From NCBI RefSeq assembly GCF_002179965.1, contig NZ_NGUQ01000014.1, positions 372,001-436,000 on the forward strand: 64,000 bases of DNA, in the 5' to 3' direction. Below the pieces are notes generated by a model. The model ran no database searches, was not told the origin of the DNA, and worked only from the letters and a program-made list of their open reading frames with translations. Numbering within the stretch: the stretch's first letter is position 1; every line of letters begins with the position of its first letter. This document shows, one piece after another, positions 56,151 to 64,000 of the stretch. A program made the translations under genes and the position numbers. Origin of the DNA: Pandoraea sp. PE-S2T-3 (GTDB taxonomy: Bacteria; Pseudomonadota; Gammaproteobacteria; Burkholderiales; Burkholderiaceae).

Positions 56151-57140
56151 TTAGGCCTTACGCGCGGCGGGGTTGAGCAGGCAGGGCGGTTTGCCCGGCG
56201 CCGATCCGAACCCCAACGCAGCAATCAGGTTATCTGCTGCCAGACTCGCCATTCCACGGCGGGTTGCGGCCGAAGCGCTCGCGATATGCGGCGTCAGCAC
56301 GACATTCGGTACGTTGAGCAACTCGGGATGCACACTCGGCTCGCCTTCGAACACGTCGAGCCCTGCCGCCGCAATTCGCTTGCTGGCCAGTGCCTGCGCC
56401 AGTGCCGCATCGTCGACGATGCCGCCCCGCGCCAGATTCACCAGCGTGGCCGTCGGTTTCATGGCGGCGAGCTCCGCCGCGCCGATCGTGTGGTGCGTTG
56501 CCGCTGAATAGGGCAGCACGAGAATGACGTGATCCGCCGTCGCCAGCAGCGTGTTCTTGTCGACGTATGACGCCTTGCACGCGGCCTCGGTGGCGGCATC
56601 GAGACGCGAGCGGTTGTGATACACCACCCGCATATTGAAGCCCATGGCACGACGCGCAATCGCCTGTCCGATGCGTCCCATGCCAATGATCCCGAGCGTG
56701 CTGCCGTGCAGGTCGGCCCCCAGAAACATGTCGTAGGCCCACTTGTTCCAGTGGCCCTCACGCAGCCAGCGCTCCGACTCCGTGACACGCCGAGCGGTGG
56801 CCATCAACAGCGCCCAACCGAAGTCCGCCGTCGTCTCGTTGAGCACGTCGGGCGTATTGGTCGCCATCACGCCAGCGGCGGTCATCGCTTCGATGTCGAA
56901 GTTGTTGTAACCCACCGCCATATTGGCGACCACCCGCAAATGCGGTGCCCCCGCGAGCACCGACGCATCGATACGCTCGCTCGCGGTCGTGATCGCGCCC
57001 GCCTTGTCGGCCAGGCGCGCGCGCAACTCGTCGCTTGAATACACGGTGTCGGCGTCGTTGCGCTCGACCTCAAAGTACTGCGCCAACCGTTCGATCACGT
57101 CCGGAAAAATGGCGCGGGCCACCAGAATCTTCGGTTTCAC
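56151..57140 (-). CDS. D-2-hydroxyacid dehydrogenase (GhrB-like)
   Basis: 329 residues. NAD(P)-binding LGIIGMGRIGQAIARRA (about 149-165), NLARGGIVDD with the substrate Arg, Glu in DVFEGEP and catalytic His in LTPHIASAS. Probably a glyoxylate/hydroxypyruvate or 2-ketogluconate reductase. 16 bases before rmuC on the same strand. Confidence 0.92.
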   Translation of the reverse strand: MKPKILVARAIFPDVIERLAQYFEVERNDADTVYSSDELRARLADKAGAITTASERIDASVLAGAPHLRVVANMAVGYNNFDIEAMTAAGVMATNTPDVLNETTADFGWALLMATARRVTESERWLREGHWNKWAYDMFLGADLHGSTLGIIGMGRIGQAIARRAMGFNMRVVYHNRSRLDAATEAACKASYVDKNTLLATADHVILVLPYSAATHHTIGAAELAAMKPTATLVNLARGGIVDDAALAQALASKRIAAAGLDVFEGEPSVHPELLNVPNVVLTPHIASASAATRRGMASLAADNLIAALGFGSAPGKPPCLLNPAARKA

Positions 57141-57178
57141 CTATCGTCTCGCAGGAGTTGGCCGCTCATCACATGACA

Positions 57179-57207
57179 ACGCTACGGCGCCTTGGCGCCA
57201 TAGCGTT
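57179..57207 (-). terminator. hairpin after the NhaD gene
   Basis: AACGCTA-x-GGCGCC-TT-GGCGCC-x-TAGCGTT, a long near-perfect stem just past the antiporter stop; no strong T-run. Confidence 0.6.
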
Positions 57208-57220
57208 ATTGCGTTGCGGC

Positions 57221-58645
57221 TCAGAAGAAAATCAAGGTCATCAGTACGAACAGCGGCAGCAAAATCGCGCCCGACCACAGCATATAACCAAAGAAGCTTG
57301 GCATGCGAATGCCGCGTTGCTCTGCAATGGCCTTGACCATGAAGTTGGGCGCATTGCCGATGTACGTGTTCGCCCCCATGAATACGGCACCCGCGGAAAT
57401 GGCCGCCAGTGTGGCCGCCCCCGACGTCATGAGCGTTGCGGCGTCGCCACCCGCCGTATTGAAGAACACGAGGTATGTCGGCGCATTGTCGAGGAACGAC
57501 GACAGGATGCCCGTCGCCCAGAAGTACATGACGTTGTCCGGTGCACCGCCCGGACCGGTCACCAGCCGGATCACCCAGCCGAGCGCTCCGGCTTCACCGG
57601 CACGCAGAATCGCCACCACCGGAATAATCGTCAGGAAGATGCCCGCGAAGAGCTTACCGACCTCTTTCATCGGCTCCCAGTTGAAGTCGTTGCCGACGCG
57701 CGCCGTGCGCGGCGTGATGACGAGCGAAATCACCGTCACGACGAGAAGTCCCACATCCCGCGCCAGATTCTCGAGCGTCAGCGGTGTGCCGAATACGTCG
57801 AACACAACGCCCGGCTTCCAGATGCCGCTCATCAGCACCAGGCCCACGGCGACCGCGAGCAGCACGAAGTTGCGCTTGCCTTCGAGACGAAGCGGCGCGG
57901 CATGCGGCGTCGGATCGAGTTCCTCGATCTTTGCCTCCACCTTCTGGCGGAAGTAGTACGAATCGATCAGGAAGAAAAGCACCAGCAGGATGGCGCAGGC
58001 CATCAGCGTTTCGGGCCAGAGGTGGCGCGTCGTCCAGAAAAACTCGACGCCTTGCAGAAAACCGAGGAACAACGGCGGATCGCCCAGCGGCGTGAGTGAG
58101 CCGCCCGCGTTCGCCACCAGGAAGATGAAGAACACCACCACGTGAACGTTGTGCTTGCGGTTGTCGTTTGCGCGAATCAGCGGGCGGATGAGTAGCATGG
58201 CCGCCCCGGTCGTGCCCATGATGCTGGCGAGCACCGTGCCAAGCCCCAGCAGCCCCGTGTTGAGCCACGGCCCGCCACGCAGGTTGCCGTGCAGGCAAAT
58301 ACCACCGGCGGTCGTGAAGAGTGCCGTCAGCAGTACGACAAAGGGAATGTATTCGGCGATCAGCGCGTGTACCGCGCCGTGCCAGGCCGCACCTGCGCCA
58401 TACACCAGCGCAAACGGCAGCAGAAATGCTGCGCCCCAGAACGCCGCGATCTTGCCGAAGTGGTGATGCCAGAACGCTGGTGCGATCAACGGGCCGAGCG
58501 CGATCGACAGCAGCAAGCCTGCGAACGGCAAGCCCCACCACGCGACGAGTTGTGCACCGTCCGGGCCGCCTCCTGCGGCAAGCGCGGCAGGACTGATCAA
58601 CGTCAGCCCCACGGCGGCGACTACTCCCCAAATGCCCTTCTGCAT
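57221..58645 (-). CDS. NhaD-type sodium:proton antiporter
   Basis: 474 residues with a cleavable or anchoring N-terminal helix and about a dozen hydrophobic segments. LTPLGDPPLFLGFLQGV and FLDNAPTYLVFFN are typical of the NhaD branch of the ion-transporter superfamily. Ion specificity is inferred from the family. Confidence 0.88.
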   Translation of the reverse strand: MQKGIWGVVAAVGLTLISPAALAAGGGPDGAQLVAWWGLPFAGLLLSIALGPLIAPAFWHHHFGKIAAFWGAAFLLPFALVYGAGAAWHGAVHALIAEYIPFVVLLTALFTTAGGICLHGNLRGGPWLNTGLLGLGTVLASIMGTTGAAMLLIRPLIRANDNRKHNVHVVVFFIFLVANAGGSLTPLGDPPLFLGFLQGVEFFWTTRHLWPETLMACAILLVLFFLIDSYYFRQKVEAKIEELDPTPHAAPLRLEGKRNFVLLAVAVGLVLMSGIWKPGVVFDVFGTPLTLENLARDVGLLVVTVISLVITPRTARVGNDFNWEPMKEVGKLFAGIFLTIIPVVAILRAGEAGALGWVIRLVTGPGGAPDNVMYFWATGILSSFLDNAPTYLVFFNTAGGDAATLMTSGAATLAAISAGAVFMGANTYIGNAPNFMVKAIAEQRGIRMPSFFGYMLWSGAILLPLFVLMTLIFF

Positions 58646-58886
58646 GGTTTCTGGTTCCTGTTGTTTGATGGACGATCTATTACGAGTCGCCCCTCTCGAA
58701 GGAGTGCCCGAAGCGGCAAAAGCTTGGGATATTTCCTATTTGGATCCGAAACAACCGCTCGAAAGGCCCAATACGACAAGCCTGAAGCGGCCTTCGTGAG
58801 CAATTCGACTGTTGTCTCACACCCCTTGTACGAAAAAACGAGATCGGAAAGCGTGGTCTCGGCGGGTGCCTCAGTCAGCGCCCCAT

Positions 58887-59549
58887 TCAGGCGCCGTCGA
58901 CGATGATGACGTGAACGCGGTAGGGCCCGTGGGCACCCAGCACCAGCGTCTGTTCGATGTCGGCCGTCCGCGACGGCCCGGCGATGAAATTGGTCGCACG
59001 CGAGAGTTGTCCGCGTTCGGTGCGCATCAGCCCGAAGGCATCTTCATGCCCCGCGACGATGCGCGAGGCCGGTACGACAGCGATGTGCGTCTCGGGCAGC
59101 AACGTCGCCGAAGCAAACGTCTCGGGACCGGACATCATCATCAGTGCGCCCGTTTCCGCCACTGCGCAGAAGCAGCCGGTAATGCCGACGAGATCTTCGC
59201 CGAGCGGCTTGCGATATTCGACGTGGCAACCGACGCCCGCCCAATCCAGTGCTCGCAACGTCGGCCACGCCACCGCTTGCGTCACGAGCCCGTTCGCTTG
59301 CAGGTACTGCGCGGCAGCGGCCGGCACATCCTGCATCGCCGGCACGCGGGCAATCGTGGTCGAGAGCGCTTCGGCCTTGCCGATGAACGTGGCCACGAGA
59401 TCGTCCGGCATCGCCGGGCGCGGTCCTTGCGGATGACGCGCCAGATAGTCCTCGGCCGCCGCCTGCTCGTTCTCGCGCGCCGCATCAGGGCGATGCTGGG
59501 CGTTGCGAATGCGGGCGAAGATGCGATTGCGGGCGTCGGTGGTATCCAT
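58887..59549 (-). CDS. LutC/YkgG-family LUD-domain protein
   Basis: 220 residues. ATNFIAGPSRTADIEQTLVLGAHGP-type end and VGITGCFCAVAETGALMM match the LutC subunit of L-lactate utilisation. The usual partners lutA and lutB are not adjacent: one side is NhaD and the other pncB. It may therefore work with distant lutAB or have another role. Confidence 0.88.
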   Translation of the reverse strand: MDTTDARNRIFARIRNAQHRPDAARENEQAAAEDYLARHPQGPRPAMPDDLVATFIGKAEALSTTIARVPAMQDVPAAAAQYLQANGLVTQAVAWPTLRALDWAGVGCHVEYRKPLGEDLVGITGCFCAVAETGALMMMSGPETFASATLLPETHIAVVPASRIVAGHEDAFGLMRTERGQLSRATNFIAGPSRTADIEQTLVLGAHGPYRVHVIIVDGA

Positions 59550-59766
59550 GGCTGCGTCCTGAGAGGCCGGCACACCGGTACATGGCCGGCGTCGTGTCGT
59601 TTGTTTCGTGGGTGTCGTGTGGCCGCTGGCACGAGTCCAGCGGGCGATGCGCAATTATAGCGGCACGCGATGCCCGCGCACCGGGCATTCGCGCACTATC
59701 GGAATGGTCTGTCCCCGCGCTCGGACGAGGCCCAAATCAACGCCGATGCGCCACTCGCCACGCGAT

Positions 59767-60963
59767 TCAGCCCCGGCTGGGCGCCGGCTCCGGTGCAATC
59801 TCGAACACCTGGCGCAGATAGGCCAGATACGCATCGTCGTCGCACATATTCTTGCCCGGCGAATCCGACAGTTTGGCCACCGGCTGGCCATTGCAGCGCA
59901 CCATCTTGATGACGATCTGCAACGGCTGATAACCGAGGTCGTTGGTGAGATTCGTGCCGACACCAAACGCCAGCTTGCAGCGATCGCGAAAGCGCTCGAA
60001 CAGTTGCAGCACCTTGGGGATGTCGAGTCCGTCCGAGAAGATCATCGTCTTGGTATGCGCGTCGACACGGTTCTCGCTGTAGTGCTGCAACAGGCGCTCG
60101 CCCCAGGCGAACGGATCGCCAGAATCGTGGCGTGCGCCGTCGAAAAGCTTGCAAAAGTACATGTCGAAATCGCGCAGAAACGCCGACATGCCGTACACGT
60201 CGGAGAGCGCAATCCCAAGGTCGCCGCGATATTCCTTGGCCCACGTCTCGAAGCCGAATATCTGCGAATCGCGCAGGCGCGGCCCCAATGCCTGACACGC
60301 CTGAAGATACTCGTGCGCCATCGTGCCCAACGGGGTCAGCCCCAGTTTCGATGCGTAGTAGACGTTGCTCGTGCCCGCGAACTGTTCGCCCAATTCCTCG
60401 CGCAACGTGAGAATGACTTCCTCGTGCCACTCCTTGGAGAAGCGGCGGCGCGTGCCGTAATCGGCGATTTTGCAATCGCGATAGTCCACCGGCTCGGCCA
60501 GCATACGAATCTTGTCGCGCAGCCGCTGACGCCCTTCTTCATAGGCAGGCACGCGCTGGGTATTGCGGAAATACACCTCGTTGACGATCGCGAGCACCGG
60601 AATTTCAAACAGGATCGTGTGCAGCCACGGCCCCTGAATCGTGATGTCGATCTCACCGTTGCCCTTGGACGAGGGCTGCACAGTGACGTACTTCTCGTTG
60701 AGATGGAAGAGATCGAGGAAGTCGATGAAGTCGCTCTTGATGAAGCGCATGGCGCCGAGATAGCTCAGCTCCGACTCCGTGAACCGCAGGCCGCACAGCA
60801 GCCGGATTTCGTCGCGAATCTCGTCGACGTAGGGCGTGAGATCGACGCCTTCCGTGCGGCATTTGAAGCGATATTCCACCTGCGCCGCAGGAAAGTGATG
60901 CAGCACTACCTGCATCATCGTGAATTTGTAGAGATCGGTATCGAGCAGCGACGTGATGATCAT
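59767..60963 (-). CDS. pncB: nicotinate phosphoribosyltransferase
   Basis: 398 residues, the E. coli PncB length. Near the start [20 protein letters not shown], then the conserved His region in [13 protein letters not shown] and [16 protein letters not shown]. It salvages nicotinate into NAD synthesis. ATG 60963 was chosen; the upstream frame is non-homologous. Confidence 0.96.
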   Translation of the reverse strand: MIITSLLDTDLYKFTMMQVVLHHFPAAQVEYRFKCRTEGVDLTPYVDEIRDEIRLLCGLRFTESELSYLGAMRFIKSDFIDFLDLFHLNEKYVTVQPSSKGNGEIDITIQGPWLHTILFEIPVLAIVNEVYFRNTQRVPAYEEGRQRLRDKIRMLAEPVDYRDCKIADYGTRRRFSKEWHEEVILTLREELGEQFAGTSNVYYASKLGLTPLGTMAHEYLQACQALGPRLRDSQIFGFETWAKEYRGDLGIALSDVYGMSAFLRDFDMYFCKLFDGARHDSGDPFAWGERLLQHYSENRVDAHTKTMIFSDGLDIPKVLQLFERFRDRCKLAFGVGTNLTNDLGYQPLQIVIKMVRCNGQPVAKLSDSPGKNMCDDDAYLAYLRQVFEIAPEPAPSRG

Positions 60964-61273
60964 GACGACAGGCCCCGGCGGGAGCACGCACAGAAGCAGC
61001 GAACGCTGCATATCGGCGATGGGTGCACGACGCATGGGAGTCATCTCCCACATCGCGCACCGCACGCGAGCGAATTTCCGTCCTTGCAAGGCAGATGAGA
61101 CGTCACCGGCCTAGCAAGGGCACGCTCGATGGTACCGCAAAGCCGCGGCCCATATGACGCCGGCAACACCTGTCACAAGTCGCCGGGCAGCCTCACCCAC
61201 GACCCCGGGCTGCGCTACAATACGCGTTTTAACGGCCGATCGAAGCCGTTGCGCCCTACGTTCTGGAGTTGGC
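60964..61273. other. pncB-fdxA divergent region
   Basis: 310 bases without a supported gene. It holds promoters for both genes; TACAAT at 61216-61221 could be the fdxA -10. Nothing else recognisable. Confidence 0.45.
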
Positions 61274-61597
61274 ATGACCCACGTTGTCACCGAAAACTGC
61301 ATCAAGTGTCGATACACGGATTGTGTCGACGTTTGTCCCGTCGATTGCTTCCGCGAAGGCCCGAACTTTCTGGCCATCGATCCGGACGAGTGCATCGATT
61401 GCGCGGTCTGTGTGGCCGAGTGTCCGGCGAACGCCATCTATGCCGAAGAGGACGTCCCGGGCGATCAACAGGAATTCATCGCGTTGAACGCCGAACTCTC
61501 GCCGCTGTGGCCGAGCATCACGAAGACCAAGGCCCCGCTGGCCGACGCCGATCAGTGGAAAGACGTGGCCGACAAGCTCAAGCTGCTGGAGCGCTGA
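61274..61597 (+). CDS. fdxA: seven-iron ferredoxin FdxA
   Basis: 107 residues. C9, C17 and C50 fit the [3Fe-4S] ligands and C21, C40, C43 and C46 the [4Fe-4S] ligands; C12 and C25 are extra. The C-terminal extension [19 protein letters not shown] is typical of the FdxA group in proteobacteria. Electron carrier; partner unknown. GGAG precedes the ATG. Confidence 0.95.
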   Translation: MTHVVTENCIKCRYTDCVDVCPVDCFREGPNFLAIDPDECIDCAVCVAECPANAIYAEEDVPGDQQEFIALNAELSPLWPSITKTKAPLADADQWKDVADKLKLLER

Positions 61598-61646
61598 TTC
61601 CAGCGGTGGCAGCCACATTCGATGCAGAAAAAGTGCATTTCGAGTG

Positions 61647-61676
61647 TTGACAGTGTCTGAAAATCGCCACTATAAT
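61647..61676 (+). promoter_or_regulatory. promoter of the tRNA-Asn genes
   Basis: TTGACA (61647-61652), 18 bp, TATAAT (61671-61676): both hexamers are exact consensus. The first tRNA starts 16 bases later. Confidence 0.88.
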
Positions 61677-61691
61677 CGCTTTCTCTTTTGA

Positions 61692-61767
61692 TCCCCGATA
61701 GCTCAGTTGGTAGAGCGCCGGACTGTTAATCCGTAGGTCCCTGGTTCGAGCCCAGGTCGGGGAGCCA
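61692..61767 (+). tRNA. tRNA-Asn (GTT), copy 1
   Basis: 76 bases with CCA. Acceptor stem TCCCCGA / TCGGGGA, anticodon GTT, T arm GGTTCGAGCCC. Differs from copy 2 in the acceptor stem and one T-loop base. Confidence 0.97.
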
Positions 61768-61785
61768 AGAATTACCGAAGCGATG

Positions 61786-61811
61786 GCCTCGCGCACGCGA
61801 GGCTTTTGTTT
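61786..61811 (+). terminator. terminator between the tRNA-Asn genes
   Basis: GCCTCGC-GCAC-GCGAGGC then TTTTGTTTT. Confidence 0.8.
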
Positions 61812-61854
61812 TAGTCGATGCACCGTTACAGCGATGCATGACACCCCAGTTTGA

Positions 61855-61930
61855 TCCTCGATAGCTCAGTTGGTAGAGCGCCGGACTGTTAATCCGTAGG
61901 TCCCTGGTTCGAACCCAGGTCGAGGAGCCA
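61855..61930 (+). tRNA. tRNA-Asn (GTT), copy 2
   Basis: 76 bases with CCA. Acceptor stem TCCTCGA / TCGAGGA: the fourth pair is T-A instead of C-G, so pairing is kept. T loop TTCGAAC. Confidence 0.97.
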
Positions 61931-61940
61931 AAGACGCAGA

Positions 61941-61968
61941 AAGCCTCGCCAATCGGCGAGGCTTTTTT
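61941..61968 (+). terminator. terminator after tRNA-Asn copy 2
   Basis: AAGCCTCGCC-AAT-CGGCGAGGCTT followed by TTTT. Confidence 0.85.
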
Positions 61969-62079
61969 GTTTGCGGCAACGACATTCGCGTTCGCCACCT
62001 CCCCCGCTTTCCCCTCTCGAGCACCACCGAACGCCGTCGCTCGTCCGCTCAATACTGCCGCCCCAACGCGACACCCAAT

Positions 62080-62111
62080 AAAAAAACGGGGCACCGTTTC
62101 CGGTACCCCGT
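62080..62111 (-). terminator. terminator of oxlT
   Basis: The minus strand reads CGGGGTACCGG-AAA-CGGTGCCCCG followed by seven T residues. Confidence 0.82.
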
Positions 62112-62136
62112 CCTTGTCAGTCACACCAGCACGGAC

Positions 62137-63456
62137 TTACTCGCTGGCGGGTGCCCCGATCGGCGGCACGTGCGAACTGAGCGTTTCCGGACTGTTCACG
62201 CTCTCGATCCAGCGACGGCGCATCGGCTGGAGCAGGAACTTCGCCGCAATGGCGGCCGCGATGCTGATCACGGCTGCGGCGATGAACACACGGTCCCAGT
62301 GACCACCCACGGCGAGCACCGACGCGAGCGGCACCAGCAGCGCTGCCGTTCCCTTTGCGGTGTACAGCGTACCGGCGTTCGACGCGGCATTCTTGCCACC
62401 GAACGTGTCGGCACACAGCGCCGGGAAGATCGAGAAGATCTCGCCCCAGCACAGGAACGTCATCGCAGCGAAGAACACGAACATGTACGGGTTCTGACCG
62501 AAGTGCATCAGGCCCAGCATCGCCACCCCTTCGCCGAGGAAGATGATGAACATCGCGTTTTCACGACCGATCTTGTCCGACACGAAACCACACAGCGGAC
62601 GCGTAAAGCCGTTGCACAGGTTGTCGATCGACAGCGTCATCGTGAGCAGCGGCAGGGTCGCACCGAAGAGCGTCATCGGCATCGAAGCAATGCCGTAGTC
62701 CTTCGCAATCGGGCCGATCTGCGCCGTGGCCATCAGGCCGCCTGCGGCCACCGCCACGAAGCACACATAGATCACCCAAAACACCGGCGTGCGAATCATC
62801 TGACCCGAGGTGTAGTCGACCTTGGTCGCCAGATTGCGGCGCGACACGGTGACACCCTTCGGCGCACGCGGCTTGACCATCAGCAGCGCGAGGATGAAGA
62901 TCGCCACGCCCTGCACGATGCCGAAGTTGAAGAACGCCGCTTCGTAGCCCGACTCGCGAATCATGTTCGCAATCGGAATCACCGTCAGCGCCGCCCCCGC
63001 ACCGAAGCCGGCCGCCGTGAGGCCAGCCGCGAGACCGCGCTTGTCCGGGAACCACTTGAGGGCGTTACCCACGCAGGTGCCGTACACGCAACCGGCACCG
63101 ATACCGGCGATGACGGCCGCCGTATAAAGCACGGTCAGCGTCGTGGCGTACGAGTACATGATCCACGAGAGCGCCACGCAGATAGCGCCGCCCGCAACGA
63201 CCGGACGGGGCCCGAAGCGATCGACGAGCCAGCCTTCGATCGGCACGAGCCAGGTTTCCACCACGATGAAGATCGAGAATGCGACCTGAATCGCCGCGAT
63301 GCCCCAATGATTCTTGGCCTCCATCGGCTCGACGAACAGCGTCCACGAATATTGCAGATTGGCCACCAGGCCCATACAGATGATGCCGATCACCAGTTGT
63401 GACCAGCGCCCTCCCAGAAAAGAGGTTTTCTCCTCCGGTTGCGCAGCTGCTTGCAT
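62137..63456 (-). CDS. oxlT: oxalate/formate antiporter-family MFS transporter
   Basis: 439 residues with twelve hydrophobic helices. GLVANLQYSWTLFVEP in helix 1 and EGWLVDRFGPRPVVAGG between helices 2 and 3 match the OxlT group; the exchange of oxalate for formate is known for Oxalobacter OxlT and inferred here. No formyl-CoA transferase or oxalyl-CoA decarboxylase gene lies in the window. ATG 63456 has GGAGG upstream; the much longer frame is non-homologous. Confidence 0.85.
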   Translation of the reverse strand: MQAAAQPEEKTSFLGGRWSQLVIGIICMGLVANLQYSWTLFVEPMEAKNHWGIAAIQVAFSIFIVVETWLVPIEGWLVDRFGPRPVVAGGAICVALSWIMYSYATTLTVLYTAAVIAGIGAGCVYGTCVGNALKWFPDKRGLAAGLTAAGFGAGAALTVIPIANMIRESGYEAAFFNFGIVQGVAIFILALLMVKPRAPKGVTVSRRNLATKVDYTSGQMIRTPVFWVIYVCFVAVAAGGLMATAQIGPIAKDYGIASMPMTLFGATLPLLTMTLSIDNLCNGFTRPLCGFVSDKIGRENAMFIIFLGEGVAMLGLMHFGQNPYMFVFFAAMTFLCWGEIFSIFPALCADTFGGKNAASNAGTLYTAKGTAALLVPLASVLAVGGHWDRVFIAAAVISIAAAIAAKFLLQPMRRRWIESVNSPETLSSHVPPIGAPASE

Positions 63457-64000
63457 GACTTGCCTCCTGTTCCTGTCAGACGATTGCCGGCGGCCCGCCC
63501 GATCGCACGCACCTGCGCGCAGTGAAGGGGGTACCACCGTCATCGCGTGTCGTCGCGCGTCACGGCTTGGGTGACAGCGCGTACGGCACGCCTCCTGGCG
63601 TTGCATGCGGCTCATGGTTGGCCGCTTGATCCTGGAGCGTCGCCTGGCGGCGCGCTCGCGGGGCTCGGGCCCCGGCTGACTGACTTGCGGAAGCGCCAAA
63701 GGACACTTCCGGCCCCCGCTTCGGCGCGGCGGCACAGGCGTTTGGCCCGTGCCGGCAAGTTGCCGACTGCCGAAGGGTGGCTACGGTGAAGAATTCGAGT
63801 GCGGGTCACGGGTCTGCGGTGCTGTCGGTTTGCCGAAGTCACCTGACAGGCCGTCCCCCGTCACTCAGGCGGGCGCGCCTCGCGGACGCGTGATCGCCGA
63901 ATCGCCTGCCCACGACGGGCGGCAGGGAGATGAGGACCGCCGGGTGCCCCACGGCCATCGTGAGGACATGGGCGACGGATACGACTGGCCAGCCAGTGCG
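63457..64000. other. region upstream of oxlT
   Basis: 544 bases up to the window edge. GC-rich, with only short frames lacking ribosome sites or recognisable products. It should hold the oxlT promoter; I see no clear elements. Confidence 0.45.

Noticed and set aside
59608-61098. Long plus-strand frame opposite pncB
   Set aside because: Low-complexity antisense reading of a well-conserved gene; no ribosome site or family.

Overview
The window is a chromosomal segment of a GC-rich betaproteobacterium. Gene content and order point to Burkholderiaceae: a complete fab cluster (rpmF-plsX-fabH-fabD-fabG-acpP-fabF), the sigma-E operon (rpoE-rseA-rseB-mucD), lepA-lepB-rnc-era-recO-pdxJ-acpS-nagZ, earP next to an EF-P with Arg32, and an oxalate/formate-type antiporter. 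Pandoraea is my best guess for the genus, but this is an inference without any search.

Layout. 1-6.4 kb: a 2OG-Fe(II)-oxygenase-like protein, azlCD, an unknown protein, a LysR regulator, an exported metallo-beta-lactamase-fold protein that has lost metal ligands, and a CSS/EAL c-di-GMP phosphodiesterase. 6.5-13.3 kb: an island bounded by a perfect 98-bp direct repeat made of the 3' part of tRNA-Cys plus its terminator. It is a wrecked prophage with cargo: a ClpP-fold SDH-type protease, a small unknown gene, a gene under a near-consensus LexA box, a higBA-type toxin-antitoxin pair whose toxin has no usable start, an in-frame capsid/adenine-methylase chimera, a frameshifted HNH nuclease, a coupled small-ORF/membrane-protein pair, and an integrase N-terminus fused to a zinc-finger C-terminus. 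13.2-13.7 kb: tRNA-Gly x2 and tRNA-Cys with their promoter, beside pgsA.

13.8-25.8 kb: pgsA, a K+ channel, uvrC, earP-efp, then the minus-strand run rnc-era-recO-pdxJ-acpS-nagZ, tightly overlapping and with unusual low-complexity extensions on several proteins. 26-39.5 kb: lepB-lepA, a glutaredoxin, mucD-rseB-rseA-rpoE (envelope stress), fabF-acpP-fabG-fabD-fabH-plsX (fatty acid and phospholipid precursor synthesis) and rpmF-yceD. 40.4-49 kb: maf and a tetrapyrrole-methylase-family methyltransferase, then the minus run rluC-gph-Rieske-sppA, and the divergent rne with a long leader.

49.4-64 kb: molybdenum cofactor genes moaA, mobA and moeA with an exported unknown between them, a small membrane protein, a GNAT acetyltransferase, rmuC, a 2-hydroxyacid dehydrogenase, an NhaD-type antiporter, a lone LutC/LUD protein, pncB, fdxA, two non-identical tRNA-Asn genes behind a near-consensus promoter, and oxlT. 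The core regions are ordinary. The island is the place for second looks, chiefly its repeated gene-fusion joints and its unassigned cargo.
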